A stretch of 64,000 nucleotides of DNA from Tunturibacter psychrotolerans (lineage in GTDB: Bacteria > Acidobacteriota > Terriglobia > Terriglobales > Acidobacteriaceae), in the NCBI RefSeq assembly GCF_040359615.1, contig NZ_CP132942.1, positions 558,001 through 622,000 on the forward strand. The letters run 5' to 3'. Position 1 is the first letter of the stretch; each line of letters starts with the position of its first letter. The position numbers were made by a program, and so were the translations under genes. Under the pieces are notes generated by a model. It was not told the DNA's origin, ran no database searches, and worked only from the letters and a program-made list of their open reading frames with translations. Positions 35,714 through 45,794 of the stretch are shown here, piece by piece.

Positions 35714-38700
35714 CTAGAAAGAAACCCTGGCTCCAAACTGGAACTGACGAGGATCAGACGCAGCAGTCGGCGTACCCGCTGCGGTGTAGAGCAGATTCAC
35801 ATCCAGTGTGTTGTTCTTGTTGATCAAGTTGAAGACGTCCGCTGTAACTTGCAGCGCGATCTCATGCGGAAACGTGAACGCCTTCGCAATGCGAAGATCC
35901 GTAAACACGGTATAAGGCTTTACGCCGACATTGCGGCCAAGGTTCCCGGCATAGTAGCTGCTTGTCGGACCTGCATCCGCTGGTGCATCTGCATAGCACG
36001 GTAGATTGAAAGCCCCCGTCGGAGAGTACTTCGACAGCACCGGGGCCGTACCGCAGCTCGTGGTCGCACTCCCCGGCGCAACCGCGTTAGGCCGATCCGT
36101 AAGCGGATCGAAGTCAAAGTTCGTATCCGTTCCTGTCAGAACATTGAATGGTCTGCCCGAGGAGATTTCAAAGATCGGCGCAATCGTAAAACCGGAGAGC
36201 GCCGTCGGAAAGAATCCCGCCCCACCAAGATGGCCGGTGTTATAAACCCCCGAAAGCACCAGACGATGCCGTTGATCGAAAGTCGAGTTGCTTCGCTCTG
36301 CATTCGGATCGAAGTTGCTCTGCGGCGCATCCGACGTGGACACAACGTCGGTAGAGTCGTCGATAGCGTGCGACCACGTGTAGCTGACCAGGAACTCGAA
36401 ATTTGTGGTGTAGCGCTTTCGCAGATTCACGCTCAGAGCGTTATAGCTCGACGTTCCGGTCGTCAAGTTAGGTGTCATATCGCCGAAGGGAACTGGAATA
36501 CCCACGCCAAGCCCATCGGCCGCTGCAATCTCGCTGGCCAGCGCAACACACTGACCGCCCCCCACGTTGGGGTTCGCAAGGAAGGTCGCCAGCGAAGTGT
36601 TCAGCCCGGACTTGCGGAAAAAGTTCAACAGAGCCGGTGTAACGTATGGTCCCGTAGGGCCGTTACCGCAGGGGTTGACCCCAGCCGCGGTTCCGACCGT
36701 CAACGGATTCGACGTAGGACCTGCAGTCCCAGGAGCTGCCATCCCTGCTTTCACCGCATTCACTGCATTGCGCCAGTTTGCGGTCAGCAGTTGCGGATTC
36801 ACCGGATTGACGTTGACAGGCCGATTCAGGTGCCGTCCACCCGTCGAATTGAAGGCAACATTCAACGACATATCGTGACCGAGATCCTTCTCCACACCAA
36901 ACGAAATCTGCTGCACATAAGGTGTCACGTAGTGCAGATCTGCGGGCAGACCAGAAGGAAGAATCGCCAGTGGAAATCCGGCCGCCAAAAAGTTCTGGTT
37001 GACGAAGACTGAATTCGAATTGTTAGGATCGAACCGCTGTTGACTCGCAATGTAGTTAACCCCAGCCGCGGCCGCACCAAGGCAATTCGGATTTCCCAGC
37101 GACCCCTGAAATGCGTTGGTAGCGTTCAAATTCAGCGGACTCGCAGCGGCATTCGGACTGGCGACGCTGCAGGGAGAACCGCCGCCAAGAATTACCAGCG
37201 GAACCTTCGTCGAGTTAAAACTGGTCGACTGCGACTCAAGATTTCCCGGTGCCCGATCGTAAAACAGCCCATAGTTCGCGCGAATTACTGTCTTCGCATC
37301 TCCGCGCACGTCATACGCAATCCCAACACGTGGCGCGAAGTTCGTAGCCGCCAGCCGGATACCCTCACGAACGCCGTAAAGTCTCTCAGCGTCATTCGTG
37401 TTTTCATTCAGAGCCAGTTGCGTCGGAAACGCCTCCACGTCATATCGAATCCCGAGGTTCAACGTCATCCTGCTGGTCGCGCGCCAGCTATCCTGCAGGA
37501 ACCAGCCAAGCGTCTTCAGGTCGTACTTATAGGTCGTCTGTCCAATGCCCTGCGCGAACGACTGTGGAATCCCGAGCCCATACGCCTGAACTGCAGAGAA
37601 ACCCGGTAGCCCCTCAAGCAACGGCGAAACATCTGTAGCGTTCAAGCCTGCAAACGTGTAGTCGCCTCCACCATAAAGCTGCCCCTGCAGCAGATTAATC
37701 GGAATATACCGAAGGTCCACGCCCATCTTGAGCGTGTGCGACCCGACGGTATACGTAAAGTTGTCTTGCAACTGATTCTGATTCTCAATCCGATCCACAA
37801 CTGAAAACGGTGTCTTCCCAAAATACGCATAGCCCGGAATATTCACCGCTGTGTTGTCGCCCCCCGGCGAATTGGTATTCGCAAATCGCACCGGATGCCG
37901 CGCATATTGAAAGCGTAGGTCATTCACCTTGTTGTTGCCGAAGATTGTCGTGTACTGACCGGCGATCGCAAAATCGTGCAGACTCTGCGTGGCCGTGCGC
38001 GAGAAGGAGTTCTCTCCGAGATTCTGGTTCGCCGCACTCTCTTCGATTCCAGTAATGTAGCTCGGGCTCACGCTCGCATGCAGAACAAGCTGTTGATTGC
38101 TCGTCAACTTGTGATCGATTCGCAACGAGTAAACCTCGGTCTTTTCCGTGACTGGAAAATTCCCGATCAGACTGTTGAGCGGCGTAAACGATGCAGGCGT
38201 CGCCTGGCCCGATGTGACAAAATTCCTCGGACCGATCGTCGACTGCAGAAACGCAGGATTCTGCCCGGTCGTTGCCAACGACGATCCTGATCCAACCAGA
38301 GCGATGTATTGCTGTATCCCCGGCGTATTGGCTGGAATTCCGGCATTCTGCAGAAACGCCTGCTGCTCCGGCGTTCCCTGAATCGTAAGAGCCCCACCCG
38401 GAACCCCGTAGAACCGGCTCACATCGATGTTCGTCAAGCCGAAGTTGTTCGATCCGATATCCGAAAAACCTGTCTCCTGCCGCCGTGTAATCTCGGTCGA
38501 AAAGAAGTAGAACGTCTTATCGGGAACGATCGCGCCGCCAATCGTAAGACCCGCCTGAACCCGCGTATAAGCCGGCTGGTACACGGTCGAAAACGGATTT
38601 GTGGCCTGGATATAGCGATTGCGCAGAAACCCGAACGCGCTCCCATGCGTGGCATTTGTGCCTGATTTAGTCACAATATTCACCACGCCGCCCGACGCTC

Positions 38701-39412
38701 TGCCATACTCCGCCGCAAAGCCGTTCGTGATGATCTGGAACTCCTGCACAGCATCCTGCGACACCGTCGTTCGCGTGCCGCCAGAGATGTAATCCCCCGC
38801 ATCGGCCCCATCGACGTTGATCGAATTTGAACGTGCCCGAACGCCGCCGAAATTCAGCCCCGAGGTCGGAATCGCGCCAATTGAAGGCGCTGCGTCCCGC
38901 GCAATCTGCGAATTCGTCAGCGTGAAGTTGATGTAGTTACGCCCGTTCGTAGGCAGGTTGTCGATGCGAAGTTCGTCGACCGTAGTGGACTGCGAGCTCC
39001 GTTGCGTTTCGATGATGTCGGCGCCCGAACTCACCGTCACAACCTGCGTCGTCCCCACCGTTAGTGAGAGAGGAAGCTCACCCTGTTCTCCGGTGGTCAA
39101 AACTACATTCTGGCTGATGTACTTGTTGAACCCCTTCGCCGTCGCCTCCACAGCATAGGTCCCCGGGGGTAACAGCAGCAGGCGGTAGTTTCCTTGCGCG
39201 TCCGTAGTCGTCGTTCGGGAGAAGCCCTTCGAGTCATCTGTGATCGTGACCGTCGCGTTGGGAATCACAGCTCCGGTCTGGTCATGAACCGTGCCGTTGA
39301 GTTGCGCCGTTGAGATGTTTTGAGCCCATAGACCGGTGGAAAAAGAGCACACCAGAAGAAGAACAGCGGCCAGAGCGTTGAAGACAAAAAGCCGCGAATT
39401 GACTTTGAACAT
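35714..39412 (-). CDS. Oar-like TonB-dependent receptor with carboxypeptidase-regulatory domain
   Basis: A 1232-aa outer-membrane receptor. Order: signal peptide (VFNALAAVLLLVCSFSTGLWA), a carboxypeptidase D-type regulatory beta-sandwich (LNGTVHDQTGAVIPNATVTI ... GNYRLLLLPPGTYAV, residues ~35-110), a plug domain (~125-230, with GRNYINFTLTNSQ and VNIVTKSGTNATHGSAFG), then a long beta-barrel ending QFQFGARVSF with the usual terminal Phe. This is the large receptor class abundant in Acidobacteria, thought to take up plant-polymer products or peptides. GGGGAG lies 8 nt before the ATG at 39412. A palindrome lies 85 bp upstream. Confidence 0.94.
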   Translation of the reverse strand: MFKVNSRLFVFNALAAVLLLVCSFSTGLWAQNISTAQLNGTVHDQTGAVIPNATVTITDDSKGFSRTTTTDAQGNYRLLLLPPGTYAVEATAKGFNKYISQNVVLTTGEQGELPLSLTVGTTQVVTVSSGADIIETQRSSQSTTVDELRIDNLPTNGRNYINFTLTNSQIARDAAPSIGAIPTSGLNFGGVRARSNSINVDGADAGDYISGGTRTTVSQDAVQEFQIITNGFAAEYGRASGGVVNIVTKSGTNATHGSAFGFLRNRYIQATNPFSTVYQPAYTRVQAGLTIGGAIVPDKTFYFFSTEITRRQETGFSDIGSNNFGLTNIDVSRFYGVPGGALTIQGTPEQQAFLQNAGIPANTPGIQQYIALVGSGSSLATTGQNPAFLQSTIGPRNFVTSGQATPASFTPLNSLIGNFPVTEKTEVYSLRIDHKLTSNQQLVLHASVSPSYITGIEESAANQNLGENSFSRTATQSLHDFAIAGQYTTIFGNNKVNDLRFQYARHPVRFANTNSPGGDNTAVNIPGYAYFGKTPFSVVDRIENQNQLQDNFTYTVGSHTLKMGVDLRYIPINLLQGQLYGGGDYTFAGLNATDVSPLLEGLPGFSAVQAYGLGIPQSFAQGIGQTTYKYDLKTLGWFLQDSWRATSRMTLNLGIRYDVEAFPTQLALNENTNDAERLYGVREGIRLAATNFAPRVGIAYDVRGDAKTVIRANYGLFYDRAPGNLESQSTSFNSTKVPLVILGGGSPCSVASPNAAASPLNLNATNAFQGSLGNPNCLGAAAAGVNYIASQQRFDPNNSNSVFVNQNFLAAGFPLAILPSGLPADLHYVTPYVQQISFGVEKDLGHDMSLNVAFNSTGGRHLNRPVNVNPVNPQLLTANWRNAVNAVKAGMAAPGTAGPTSNPLTVGTAAGVNPCGNGPTGPYVTPALLNFFRKSGLNTSLATFLANPNVGGGQCVALASEIAAADGLGVGIPVPFGDMTPNLTTGTSSYNALSVNLRKRYTTNFEFLVSYTWSHAIDDSTDVVSTSDAPQSNFDPNAERSNSTFDQRHRLVLSGVYNTGHLGGAGFFPTALSGFTIAPIFEISSGRPFNVLTGTDTNFDFDPLTDRPNAVAPGSATTSCGTAPVLSKYSPTGAFNLPCYADAPADAGPTSSYYAGNLGRNVGVKPYTVFTDLRIAKAFTFPHEIALQVTADVFNLINKNNTLDVNLLYTAAGTPTAASDPRQFQFGARVSF

Positions 39413-39776
39413 GCGTGTTGCTCCCCGTTGTGTCAGCAGGCCCCAACTCATTTGGCAACGGCCTGACTGACAACTTTAACGACGCGATGTTCTACATGAA
39501 TGACCATTCAGTACGCAAGAGGAAACCGGACACCCTGCATTTAACTGATCAATCCCCTTGAGCGAACAGTCTCCAACGTCACATGTTTTGTGGATTTTGC
39601 ACGCTCTCCCAACTCCCGCCGCGGTGATCCCCGCCAGTCACCCACCGCCACGTGCAAAACGGGACCCACATGTCACGCATTAGAGCGCTACCGCAATCCA
39701 ACCGAGTCAATAACGACATGGTGAGACAGCGACCGGCCTGCTTCACCCTCAGATCCCGTTCGGTAAAACGGAAAGA
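39413..39776. other. 364-bp intergenic region upstream of the TonB receptor
   Basis: No gene recognised. It must carry the receptor promoter and leader; the clearest signal is the TGAATG-AC-CATTCA palindrome at 39497-39510. The remaining part up to the isoaspartyl-peptidase stop at 39777 shows no convincing terminator. Confidence 0.6.
39497..39510. promoter_or_regulatory. Operator-like palindrome TGAATG-AC-CATTCA
   Basis: Perfect 6-bp arms around a 2-bp spacer. Its shape matches sites bound by TetR-family repressors, but no regulator gene is nearby. It lies 85 bp upstream of the receptor start codon, so it could overlap the promoter. Confidence 0.4.
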
Positions 39777-40697
39777 CTAATTGCGAGTGACACCCAACTG
39801 CTTCCCAGCCGAAGTCTGCAGCCCCCACGCCATACGCGGCGTATTGTGCGCCATCCCCACCCGGCCATCCGGCCCCAGCAGAATAATCCCGCCATGCCCA
39901 CCCAGACGATTGAACAGATAATCGATCGCCTCATGAGCAGCCTCATCAGGACTTGCCCCGCCCGCCACTCGATCCACCGCCCACTTACCCAGCACCAGCT
40001 TCATAATCGGCTCGCCCCAACCGGTCAGCGACACAGCCGCCGAAAGATTGTCGGCATAACAGCCACATCCAATCAATGAAGAATCCCCCACGCGGCCCGG
40101 AGCCTTATTCAGCGTCCCGCCCGTGCTCGTCCCAGCAGCAATATTGCCGTGAACATCGAGCGCCACCGCCCCCACCGTATCGTGCGATTCAAGACTCCCC
40201 GAAAAAGTCACATCCGGCAGCCCCGCCAGTTCGTCCGCCTGAGCCTTATACAGCCGCTCCCGCTCCCGCGGCACCACAAGATCAGAGTTGTCGCAAAGCG
40301 TCATCCCATGTTGTCGTGCAAACCTCTCAGCCCCTACCCCGACAAAATAAACATGCGGCGACTCATCCAGCACCAACCGCGCTGCCCGTATCGGATTCCG
40401 CAGCCGTTCCACGCACGCCACACCGCCGGTACGAAGATTCTCCCCATTCATCAGCAGAGCATCCATTTGCACCCGGCCATCCTGCGTCAGAAACGATCCA
40501 CGACCCGCGTCGAACGTGTCGTCATCCTCCATCACCGCAACCGCAGCCTCCACAGCATCCACCGCCGCAGCGCCTCGTTCCAACAACGCATAACCGGCAG
40601 CAAGCGCATTCGCGATGCCATCCTCGTGAGCAGCAATGGCATCGTCAGGCATCGCCCACGCACCGCCATGAATTAACAGAACTGGTTGAACACTCAT
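39777..40697 (-). CDS. Isoaspartyl peptidase / L-asparaginase (Ntn hydrolase)
   Basis: A 306-aa plant-type asparaginase precursor that cleaves itself into two chains. The nucleophile Thr is in [20 protein letters not shown], with the following [16 protein letters not shown] substrate loop and GWGEPIMKL. The N-terminal [14 protein letters not shown] and the [26 protein letters not shown] block are also typical. It removes isoaspartyl residues from peptides and may hydrolyse asparagine. Transcription may start from a GTAGACT box 9 nt before the ATG. Divergent from the pyruvate oxidase-like gene. Confidence 0.95.
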   Translation of the reverse strand: MSVQPVLLIHGGAWAMPDDAIAAHEDGIANALAAGYALLERGAAAVDAVEAAVAVMEDDDTFDAGRGSFLTQDGRVQMDALLMNGENLRTGGVACVERLRNPIRAARLVLDESPHVYFVGVGAERFARQHGMTLCDNSDLVVPRERERLYKAQADELAGLPDVTFSGSLESHDTVGAVALDVHGNIAAGTSTGGTLNKAPGRVGDSSLIGCGCYADNLSAAVSLTGWGEPIMKLVLGKWAVDRVAGGASPDEAAHEAIDYLFNRLGGHGGIILLGPDGRVGMAHNTPRMAWGLQTSAGKQLGVTRN

Positions 40698-40706
40698 CGC
40701 ATCTCA

Positions 40707-40712
40707 AGTCTA
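40707..40712 (-). promoter_or_regulatory. -10-like box TAGACT for isoaspartyl peptidase
   Basis: On the minus strand GTAGACT is followed by 9 nt and then ATG. No ribosome site is evident. The same heptamer precedes ruvX, the MFS gene and hpnI. Confidence 0.4.
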
Positions 40713-40781
40713 CGGGATTCACCTCTCCAGTTTTCAAATCAACACCAGCTCGTCGTAGCACCAAACAAATCGAGGAATCAA

Positions 40782-42518
40782 ATGGCAAAGACAATCGCTG
40801 ACTTAATCGTGGAAACCCTGAAGAACGCTGGCGTCAAGCGCGTCTACGGTCTTCCTGGCGACTCTCTCAACGGATTTACCGACGCGCTTCGCCGAGACGG
40901 CACCATGGAATGGATCCACGTGCGCAACGAAGAGGTCGCTGCCTTCGCCGCCGGAGCAGACGCCCACCTCACCGGCACCCTCGCAGTCTGCGCCGCAAGC
41001 TGCGGCCCCGGCAATCTTCACCTCATCAACGGCCTCTTCGACTGCCATCGCAACCGCGTGCCTGTACTCGCCATCGCCGCCCACATCCCCAGCACCGAGA
41101 TCGGCTCCAACTACTTTCAGGAGACTCATCCGCAAAATCTCTTCAAGGAGTGCAGCGACTACTGCGAAATGGTCGGGATCCCCGAACAGATGCCGCGCGT
41201 CCTCGAGATCGCCATGCGCACCGCCATCAATCTCTCCGGCGTTTCTGTCGTGGTAATCCCCGGCGACGTCGCCCTCCACAGCGCCCCCTCCGAGTCCAAC
41301 TCCGCCCCCATCAGGCTTGCCCGTCCGGTCATACGCCCCAACGACGACGAACTTCGCGATGCCGCCGAAATCCTCAACGCAGGAGCCAAAGTCACGATTC
41401 TCGGCGGAGCGGGCTGCAAGGACGCACACAAAGAGCTCATCGCAACCGCAGAGGCATTGAAATCACCTATCGTCCACGCCCTCCGCGGCAAGGAGTACAT
41501 CGAGTACGACAATCCCTACGACGTAGGCCTCACCGGTCTCATCGGCTTCAGCTCCGGCTATCACGCGATGGAAGACTGCGACGTCCTGCTGATGTTAGGC
41601 ACTGACTTTCCCTATGTGCAGTTCTTCCCCAAACGCGCAAAGGTCATTCAGATCGACCTTCGTGGCAACCAGATTGGCCGTCGCGCCAAAGTCGATCTTG
41701 GTCTCATCGGCTCCATCAAAGAGACCCTCTCCGCTCTCCTACCTCTGCTTACGACAAAGACCGACCGAGCCCACCTCGACGCCAAGACAAAAGACTACAA
41801 AAAAGTTCGCGAAGGTCTCACCGAGTTGGCCGGTCCCGACGGAGACACGACCCCCATCCATCCGCAATACGTCGCAAAACTCATCGACCAACTCGCAGCC
41901 GATGACGCCATCTTCACCTGCGACGTAGGTACGCCCACCGTCTGGTCCGCCCGCTACCTCGCCATGAACGGACGCCGTCGTCTCCTCGGCTCCTTCAACC
42001 ACGGATCAATGGCCTGCGCCGTCCCCCAGGCCATCGGCGCCCAATCAGCATTCCCCAACCGTCAAGTCGTCACGCTCTCCGGCGACGGTGGCCTGGCCAT
42101 GATGCTCGGCGATCTCCTCACCCTTCGCCAGCAAAAGCTACCAATCAAAATGGTCGTCTTCAATAACGGTGCTCTTGCCTTCGTCGAACTCGAGATGAAG
42201 GCCGGAGGCATCGTCACCTACGCCACCGATCTCGACAACCCAAGCTTCGCCGCTCTCGCCAATTCAATTGGCATTCAAGGCGTTCGCGTAGAGAAACCAA
42301 GCGAACTCGAGTCGGCGCTAAAAACCGCCTTTGCAACTTCGGGCCCTGCATTGGTCGAAGTGATGGTGAATCGTCTCGAACTCTCCATGCCGCCGCACAT
42401 CAGCCTCGAGCAGATGAAAGGCTTCTCTCTCTACATGGCAAAGAGTGTTCTCAGCGGACGCGGCGACGAGATCATCGACCTCGCAAAGACAAACGTAATC
42501 CAGCGACTTCTGTCGTAG
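40782..42518 (+). CDS. poxB: Thiamine-diphosphate pyruvate dehydrogenase (quinone)/pyruvate oxidase-like
   Basis: A 578-aa three-domain ThDP enzyme. N-terminal PYR domain: [19 protein letters not shown] with the catalytic Glu in [20 protein letters not shown]. Central FAD/ADP-type domain: [22 protein letters not shown]-terminal PP domain with the ThDP motif [19 protein letters not shown]...VVFNN. The family includes PoxB, which oxidises pyruvate to acetate and CO2 and passes electrons to quinone. The membrane-binding C-terminus of E. coli PoxB cannot be confirmed. I use the ATG at 40782 (GAGG 6 nt upstream). Confidence 0.88.
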   Translation: MAKTIADLIVETLKNAGVKRVYGLPGDSLNGFTDALRRDGTMEWIHVRNEEVAAFAAGADAHLTGTLAVCAASCGPGNLHLINGLFDCHRNRVPVLAIAAHIPSTEIGSNYFQETHPQNLFKECSDYCEMVGIPEQMPRVLEIAMRTAINLSGVSVVVIPGDVALHSAPSESNSAPIRLARPVIRPNDDELRDAAEILNAGAKVTILGGAGCKDAHKELIATAEALKSPIVHALRGKEYIEYDNPYDVGLTGLIGFSSGYHAMEDCDVLLMLGTDFPYVQFFPKRAKVIQIDLRGNQIGRRAKVDLGLIGSIKETLSALLPLLTTKTDRAHLDAKTKDYKKVREGLTELAGPDGDTTPIHPQYVAKLIDQLAADDAIFTCDVGTPTVWSARYLAMNGRRRLLGSFNHGSMACAVPQAIGAQSAFPNRQVVTLSGDGGLAMMLGDLLTLRQQKLPIKMVVFNNGALAFVELEMKAGGIVTYATDLDNPSFAALANSIGIQGVRVEKPSELESALKTAFATSGPALVEVMVNRLELSMPPHISLEQMKGFSLYMAKSVLSGRGDEIIDLAKTNVIQRLLS

Positions 42519-42560
42519 TGCGAATCGCTAGCCTCTCCCATAGGTCGGTTGAGATCCTTC

Positions 42561-42631
42561 CGCCGACCATCGGGAAGCCCGGGGCGAGGCCGGTATACAA
42601 GTCACGAAGTGACCGCCGCCCGCGCAGGGCG
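42561..42631 (+). repeat. Two-hairpin dispersed repeat, copy 2
   Basis: Begins CGCCGACCATCGGGAAG, then GGTATAC, stem-loop 1 GTCAC-GAA-GTGAC and stem-loop 2 CGCCC-GCGCA-GGGCG. It lies between the convergent poxB and PgsA-like stop codons and could act as a shared transcription end. The left part matches the left half of the copy at 56569-56640. Confidence 0.8.
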
Positions 42632-42644
42632 CGCCTTAAGGCAT

Positions 42645-43283
42645 TTACTTCGTCTGCGTAATCAGCTTCTTCCTGCGCTCAGTCTCGACATAGGTGTAGC
42701 GGATGCGGTGAATCACCGTCAGCGTAGCAAACAGCGCCAGCACCCACAGCGCCGGAGCCATAACGCCCCACCGATTACACAACGCCCCCAGGATCACGCA
42801 AACAATCCGCTCAGGCCGCTCCATAAACCCGACCTTGCACGTCCCAATCAGCGCCTCAGCCCGCGCCCGCGTATAGCTCACCATCACGCACGCCGTCATC
42901 ACAAACGCTACCAGCCCCACATAAAACAACCGGTTGCCGCGCGCGTAATAAATCAGTAGCCCAAAGAAAATCGCGACATCCGAGTAGCGGTCCATCACCG
43001 AATCAAAGAACGCGCCGAACACCGAAACCTGGTTCGTCTTCCGCGCCACCCGTCCGTCGACCATGTCGAAGACGCCCGCTCCAATGATGATCAACCCAGC
43101 GTACAAGAACATCCGGTTGGCATTATTGGGGCGCGCAAATCCAAAAAAACACGCGGCGATGATGTTGATCACCAGTCCAATAAACGTCAGTGCGTTAGGC
43201 GAGATGCGGGTCAGCGCAAGGCCGTTCACGATCTTCTGCAGCAGCCAGCCGCTGCCTTTGCCGAATGCGCTTGTCCAGGTCAA
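42645..43283 (-). CDS. CDP-alcohol phosphatidyltransferase (PgsA-like)
   Basis: A 212-aa membrane enzyme. The diagnostic CDP-alcohol motif is DMVDGRVARKTNQVSVFGAF followed by FDSVMDRYSD, that is DG-x2-AR-x8-G-x3-D-x3-D. About six membrane helices are visible (for example ALTFIGLVINIIAACFFGFA). It transfers a phosphatidyl group to glycerol-3-phosphate, inositol or a related alcohol; the acceptor is not decided by sequence. The C-terminus ETERRKKLITQTK is basic. Confidence 0.88.
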   Translation of the reverse strand: MTWTSAFGKGSGWLLQKIVNGLALTRISPNALTFIGLVINIIAACFFGFARPNNANRMFLYAGLIIIGAGVFDMVDGRVARKTNQVSVFGAFFDSVMDRYSDVAIFFGLLIYYARGNRLFYVGLVAFVMTACVMVSYTRARAEALIGTCKVGFMERPERIVCVILGALCNRWGVMAPALWVLALFATLTVIHRIRYTYVETERRKKLITQTK

Positions 43284-43372
43284 AAACTAATCCTCAGGGG
43301 AGAAGACCCCGCTTTTTACCGCTTTCTTGATACCACATCGCAACGTGTGTAGGACACCGTCGACGCCTTGAG

Positions 43373-43852
43373 TTACTCTCCGTCGGCGACGTCGTGAATG
43401 GTCAACAGCTTCAGGATCTCAAGTTCGCGCTTGCCGTTCGGCGTAATCACCGTCGCCGTATCGCCAACCTGCTTCCCCAGCAACGACCGTCCAATCGGCG
43501 AAGTCGTTGAGATCAACCCCTTGGCCACATCGGACTCTTCACTCGTAACCAGCTGATATTTGATCTCTTCGTCCTTGCTTGAGTCGAAGACCGTTACGTG
43601 CGAGCCAAACCCAACCTTGTCATTAGGGATATTGACCAGGTTCACCATGGCAAGTTCGCCCATCCGCTTCTTCAACTGCCCCAGTCGGGCATTGACGAAA
43701 ACCTGGCGCTGCTTGGCCATGTGGTATTCGGCGTTTTCACTCAGGTCGCCCAGTGCGACGGCCTTCTTAATCTCTGCAGGAAGTTCAGTCGTGAGTTCGT
43801 GCTCCAACAACTTAATCTCTTCTGCAAGCCTCTTCTTTACTTGTTCTGGCAT
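43373..43852 (-). CDS. greA: Transcription elongation factor GreA
   Basis: Rescues backtracked RNA polymerase by stimulating transcript cleavage. The 159-aa protein has the N-terminal coiled coil with the acidic tip motif in AVALGDLSENAEYHMAKQRQVF (the D-x-SENAEY hallmark), then the globular domain FGSHVTVFDSSKDEEIKYQLV and SPIGRSLLGKQVGDTATVITPNG. Length is standard. GGAAGG lies 4 nt before the ATG. Confidence 0.97.
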   Translation of the reverse strand: MPEQVKKRLAEEIKLLEHELTTELPAEIKKAVALGDLSENAEYHMAKQRQVFVNARLGQLKKRMGELAMVNLVNIPNDKVGFGSHVTVFDSSKDEEIKYQLVTSEESDVAKGLISTTSPIGRSLLGKQVGDTATVITPNGKRELEILKLLTIHDVADGE

Positions 43853-43951
43853 GGGGCCTTCCGGTTAAAACTAGGCGAGCGCGCTCGCCTTATCGCAGCA
43901 GCGCACTCTGGTCAAAACTCGATTATACGATGGCGCAAGATCAAACCCCAA

Positions 43952-44497
43952 TTACGTGGCCTCGCCGCCGCTGCCCGACGACCCCAGCGCCCGGCCCCGT
44001 TCATTCGCTCTAGCCTCAAGAAAAGACTGCAAAATCAACACCGCCGCCACCTGGTCGATGATCCCCTTGCGCCCCATCGCCGCATGTCCGGCATCATCCA
44101 GGTGACGGTGAGCCTGCGTCGTGGTCAGCCGCTCATCCCACAGATGCACCGTCAGGCCAAACTCCGTCCTCAGATCCTCCGCAAACGCCTGCGCCTTCGC
44201 AGCCTGCGGGCTCTGGTCCCCCGACATATACAACGGATTGCCCACCACCGCCTCGGTCACCCCATGCTTGCGGAGCACCCGCGCCACCGACTTCAAATCC
44301 GCTCGCCGCCCCGTCCGATGCAGCGTAAACAGAGGCTGCGCCGTATATCCCAGCGGGTCCGAGATCGCCAATCCAATCCGCCGGTCGCCCACGTCGAACC
44401 CAAGCACGCGAGCCACCAGCGCCCCCGTCGACTCCGAAGACCCCGACCCAACATCCTCGGCGTCCTCATCTACCCTCGGATTCTCATCGGTAGTCAC
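43952..44497 (-). CDS. ruvX: Holliday-junction resolvase-like RNase (YqgF/RuvX)
   Basis: A 181-aa RNase H-fold protein, reported in E. coli to act in 16S rRNA 5' maturation. First acidic residue in LGFDVGDRRIGLAISDPLG; second in VHLWDERLTTTQAH; third in IDQVAAVLILQSFLEARAN. The N-terminal 25 residues are acidic and family-atypical. The start is GTG with no ribosome site; a GTAGACT box ends 7 nt upstream. It lies upstream of mltG on the opposite strand. Confidence 0.94.
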   Translation of the reverse strand: MTTDENPRVDEDAEDVGSGSSESTGALVARVLGFDVGDRRIGLAISDPLGYTAQPLFTLHRTGRRADLKSVARVLRKHGVTEAVVGNPLYMSGDQSPQAAKAQAFAEDLRTEFGLTVHLWDERLTTTQAHRHLDDAGHAAMGRKGIIDQVAAVLILQSFLEARANERGRALGSSGSGGEAT

Positions 44498-44504
44498 GAA
44501 TTTG

Positions 44505-44510
44505 AGTCTA
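44505..44510 (-). promoter_or_regulatory. -10-like box TAGACT for ruvX, leaderless start
   Basis: On the minus strand GTAGACT-CAAATTC-GTG: the box ends 7 nt before the GTG start. Same heptamer as upstream of hpnI, MFS and isoaspartyl peptidase genes. Confidence 0.45.
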
Positions 44511-44645
44511 CTTGGTCACCGCCTCCCCAGCTCAGCCGTAAAATGGAGCGACGACGCGACTGACTCGCAGCCCGGCAACCCTAACCACAGCCTGCAGCTA
44601 AGCCCTGATCACTAAGCTCTAAGTCTCAAACCCGGAGGCATCCCC

Positions 44646-45623
44646 TTGAAGTTTCTCGGTACCCTTCTGCTGCTTCTGCTCATCGTCGCAGCCGTCGCCG
44701 CCGGCGTTATCTACCTTCCCTACGGCCCCACCACCGAGACCTTCGTCGACATAGCCCCCGGCACCAGCACAGAATCCATCGCAGCCCAACTCGAGCGCAG
44801 CGGCGTCATCCGCAGCCGTTACGGCTTCTATCTCCTCCGCCTCACCAAAGGTGGCCGTCTCCAGGCAGGCGAGTATCGCTTCGATCGCAAGCTCCCCATG
44901 CCCGACGTCTACCAGCACATCCTCCACGGCGACATCTACACCCGCCCCCTCACCATCCCCGAAGGCTTCAACATCTTCGACATCGCCCAGGCAGTCCAGG
45001 ACGCCGGCTTCGGCTCCCGCGACGCCTTCCTCGCCGCCGAACGCCAGCACACCGAGCTCATCGCCGCCTGGACCGACGGCCCAACCCCCGCCTCTCTCGA
45101 AGGTTATCTCTTCCCCGACACCTACCAGTTCTCCCGCCACGCCACCCCGCTCCAGATCCTCTCCGCCATGGTCCGCCGCTTTCACCAGGAGACCGCACAG
45201 CTAGGCCTCATCCACGACGTGTCCCACACCGTCATCATGGCCTCCCTCATCGAAAAGGAGGTCAGCCAGGATGCCGAACGCCCCCTCGTGGCCGGCGTCT
45301 TCGTCAACCGCCTCGCCAAAGGCATCCCCCTCGCCACCGACCCCACCGTCATCTACGCCGCCCTGCTCGACAACCGCTGGCGCGGCACCATCTACGCCTC
45401 CGACCTGCAATCCCCGTCGCCCTACAACACCTACAAACACGCCGGTCTCCCCCCCGGACCCATCGCCAACCCCGGCATCGCCGCCCTCCGCGCAGCCATG
45501 CGCCCCACCCGCACCGACTACCTCTACTTCGTCAGCGACGCCGCCGGCCACACCCGCTTCTCCGCCACCCTCCAGGAGCACGCCCAACAGGTCCAGTCCT
45601 ACCGCCAGGCCCAAAAACACTAG
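44646..45623 (+). CDS. mltG: Endolytic murein transglycosylase MltG
   Basis: Inner-membrane lytic transglycosylase thought to release glycan strands at the end of synthesis. The 325-aa protein has an N-terminal anchor (FLGTLLLLLLIVAAVAAGVIY), a LysM-like region around STESIAAQLERSGVI, and the YceG domain with PDTYQF, the catalytic Glu in ASLIEKEVSQDAERP, GIPLATDPTVIYA, and the closing PSPYNTYKHAGLPPGPIANPG. The start is TTG with GGAGG 8 nt upstream. Strong C-ending codon use. Confidence 0.95.
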   Translation: MKFLGTLLLLLLIVAAVAAGVIYLPYGPTTETFVDIAPGTSTESIAAQLERSGVIRSRYGFYLLRLTKGGRLQAGEYRFDRKLPMPDVYQHILHGDIYTRPLTIPEGFNIFDIAQAVQDAGFGSRDAFLAAERQHTELIAAWTDGPTPASLEGYLFPDTYQFSRHATPLQILSAMVRRFHQETAQLGLIHDVSHTVIMASLIEKEVSQDAERPLVAGVFVNRLAKGIPLATDPTVIYAALLDNRWRGTIYASDLQSPSPYNTYKHAGLPPGPIANPGIAALRAAMRPTRTDYLYFVSDAAGHTRFSATLQEHAQQVQSYRQAQKH

Positions 45624-45774
45624 CACCCCCGAATCAGCGTTTCGCCCCAGCTAACTTCCGTTCAGCCTTCAACTTTGAGAAACACTTCGGAACCCCAACA
45701 CATCCAAACCGTATAGAAATAATCGAGAGCGGACGCATCACGGCCCCCAGCAAGAGCATCCGAGCCGGGAAAGA

Positions 45775-45780
45775 TATACT
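45775..45780 (+). promoter_or_regulatory. -10-like box TATACT for the DUF4292-like lipoprotein gene
   Basis: TATACT overlaps an in-frame TTG at 45780 and ends 14 nt before the ATG at 45795. If it is the promoter, the TTG is not in the transcript and the ATG is the start. Confidence 0.4.
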
Positions 45781-45794
45781 TGAAGTTTGTGCTC

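Noticed and set aside
40686..40781. Longer start for the pyruvate oxidase-like gene
   Set aside because: The extra 32 residues overlap the divergent gene start and are not family-like; the ATG at 40782 has a good ribosome site.
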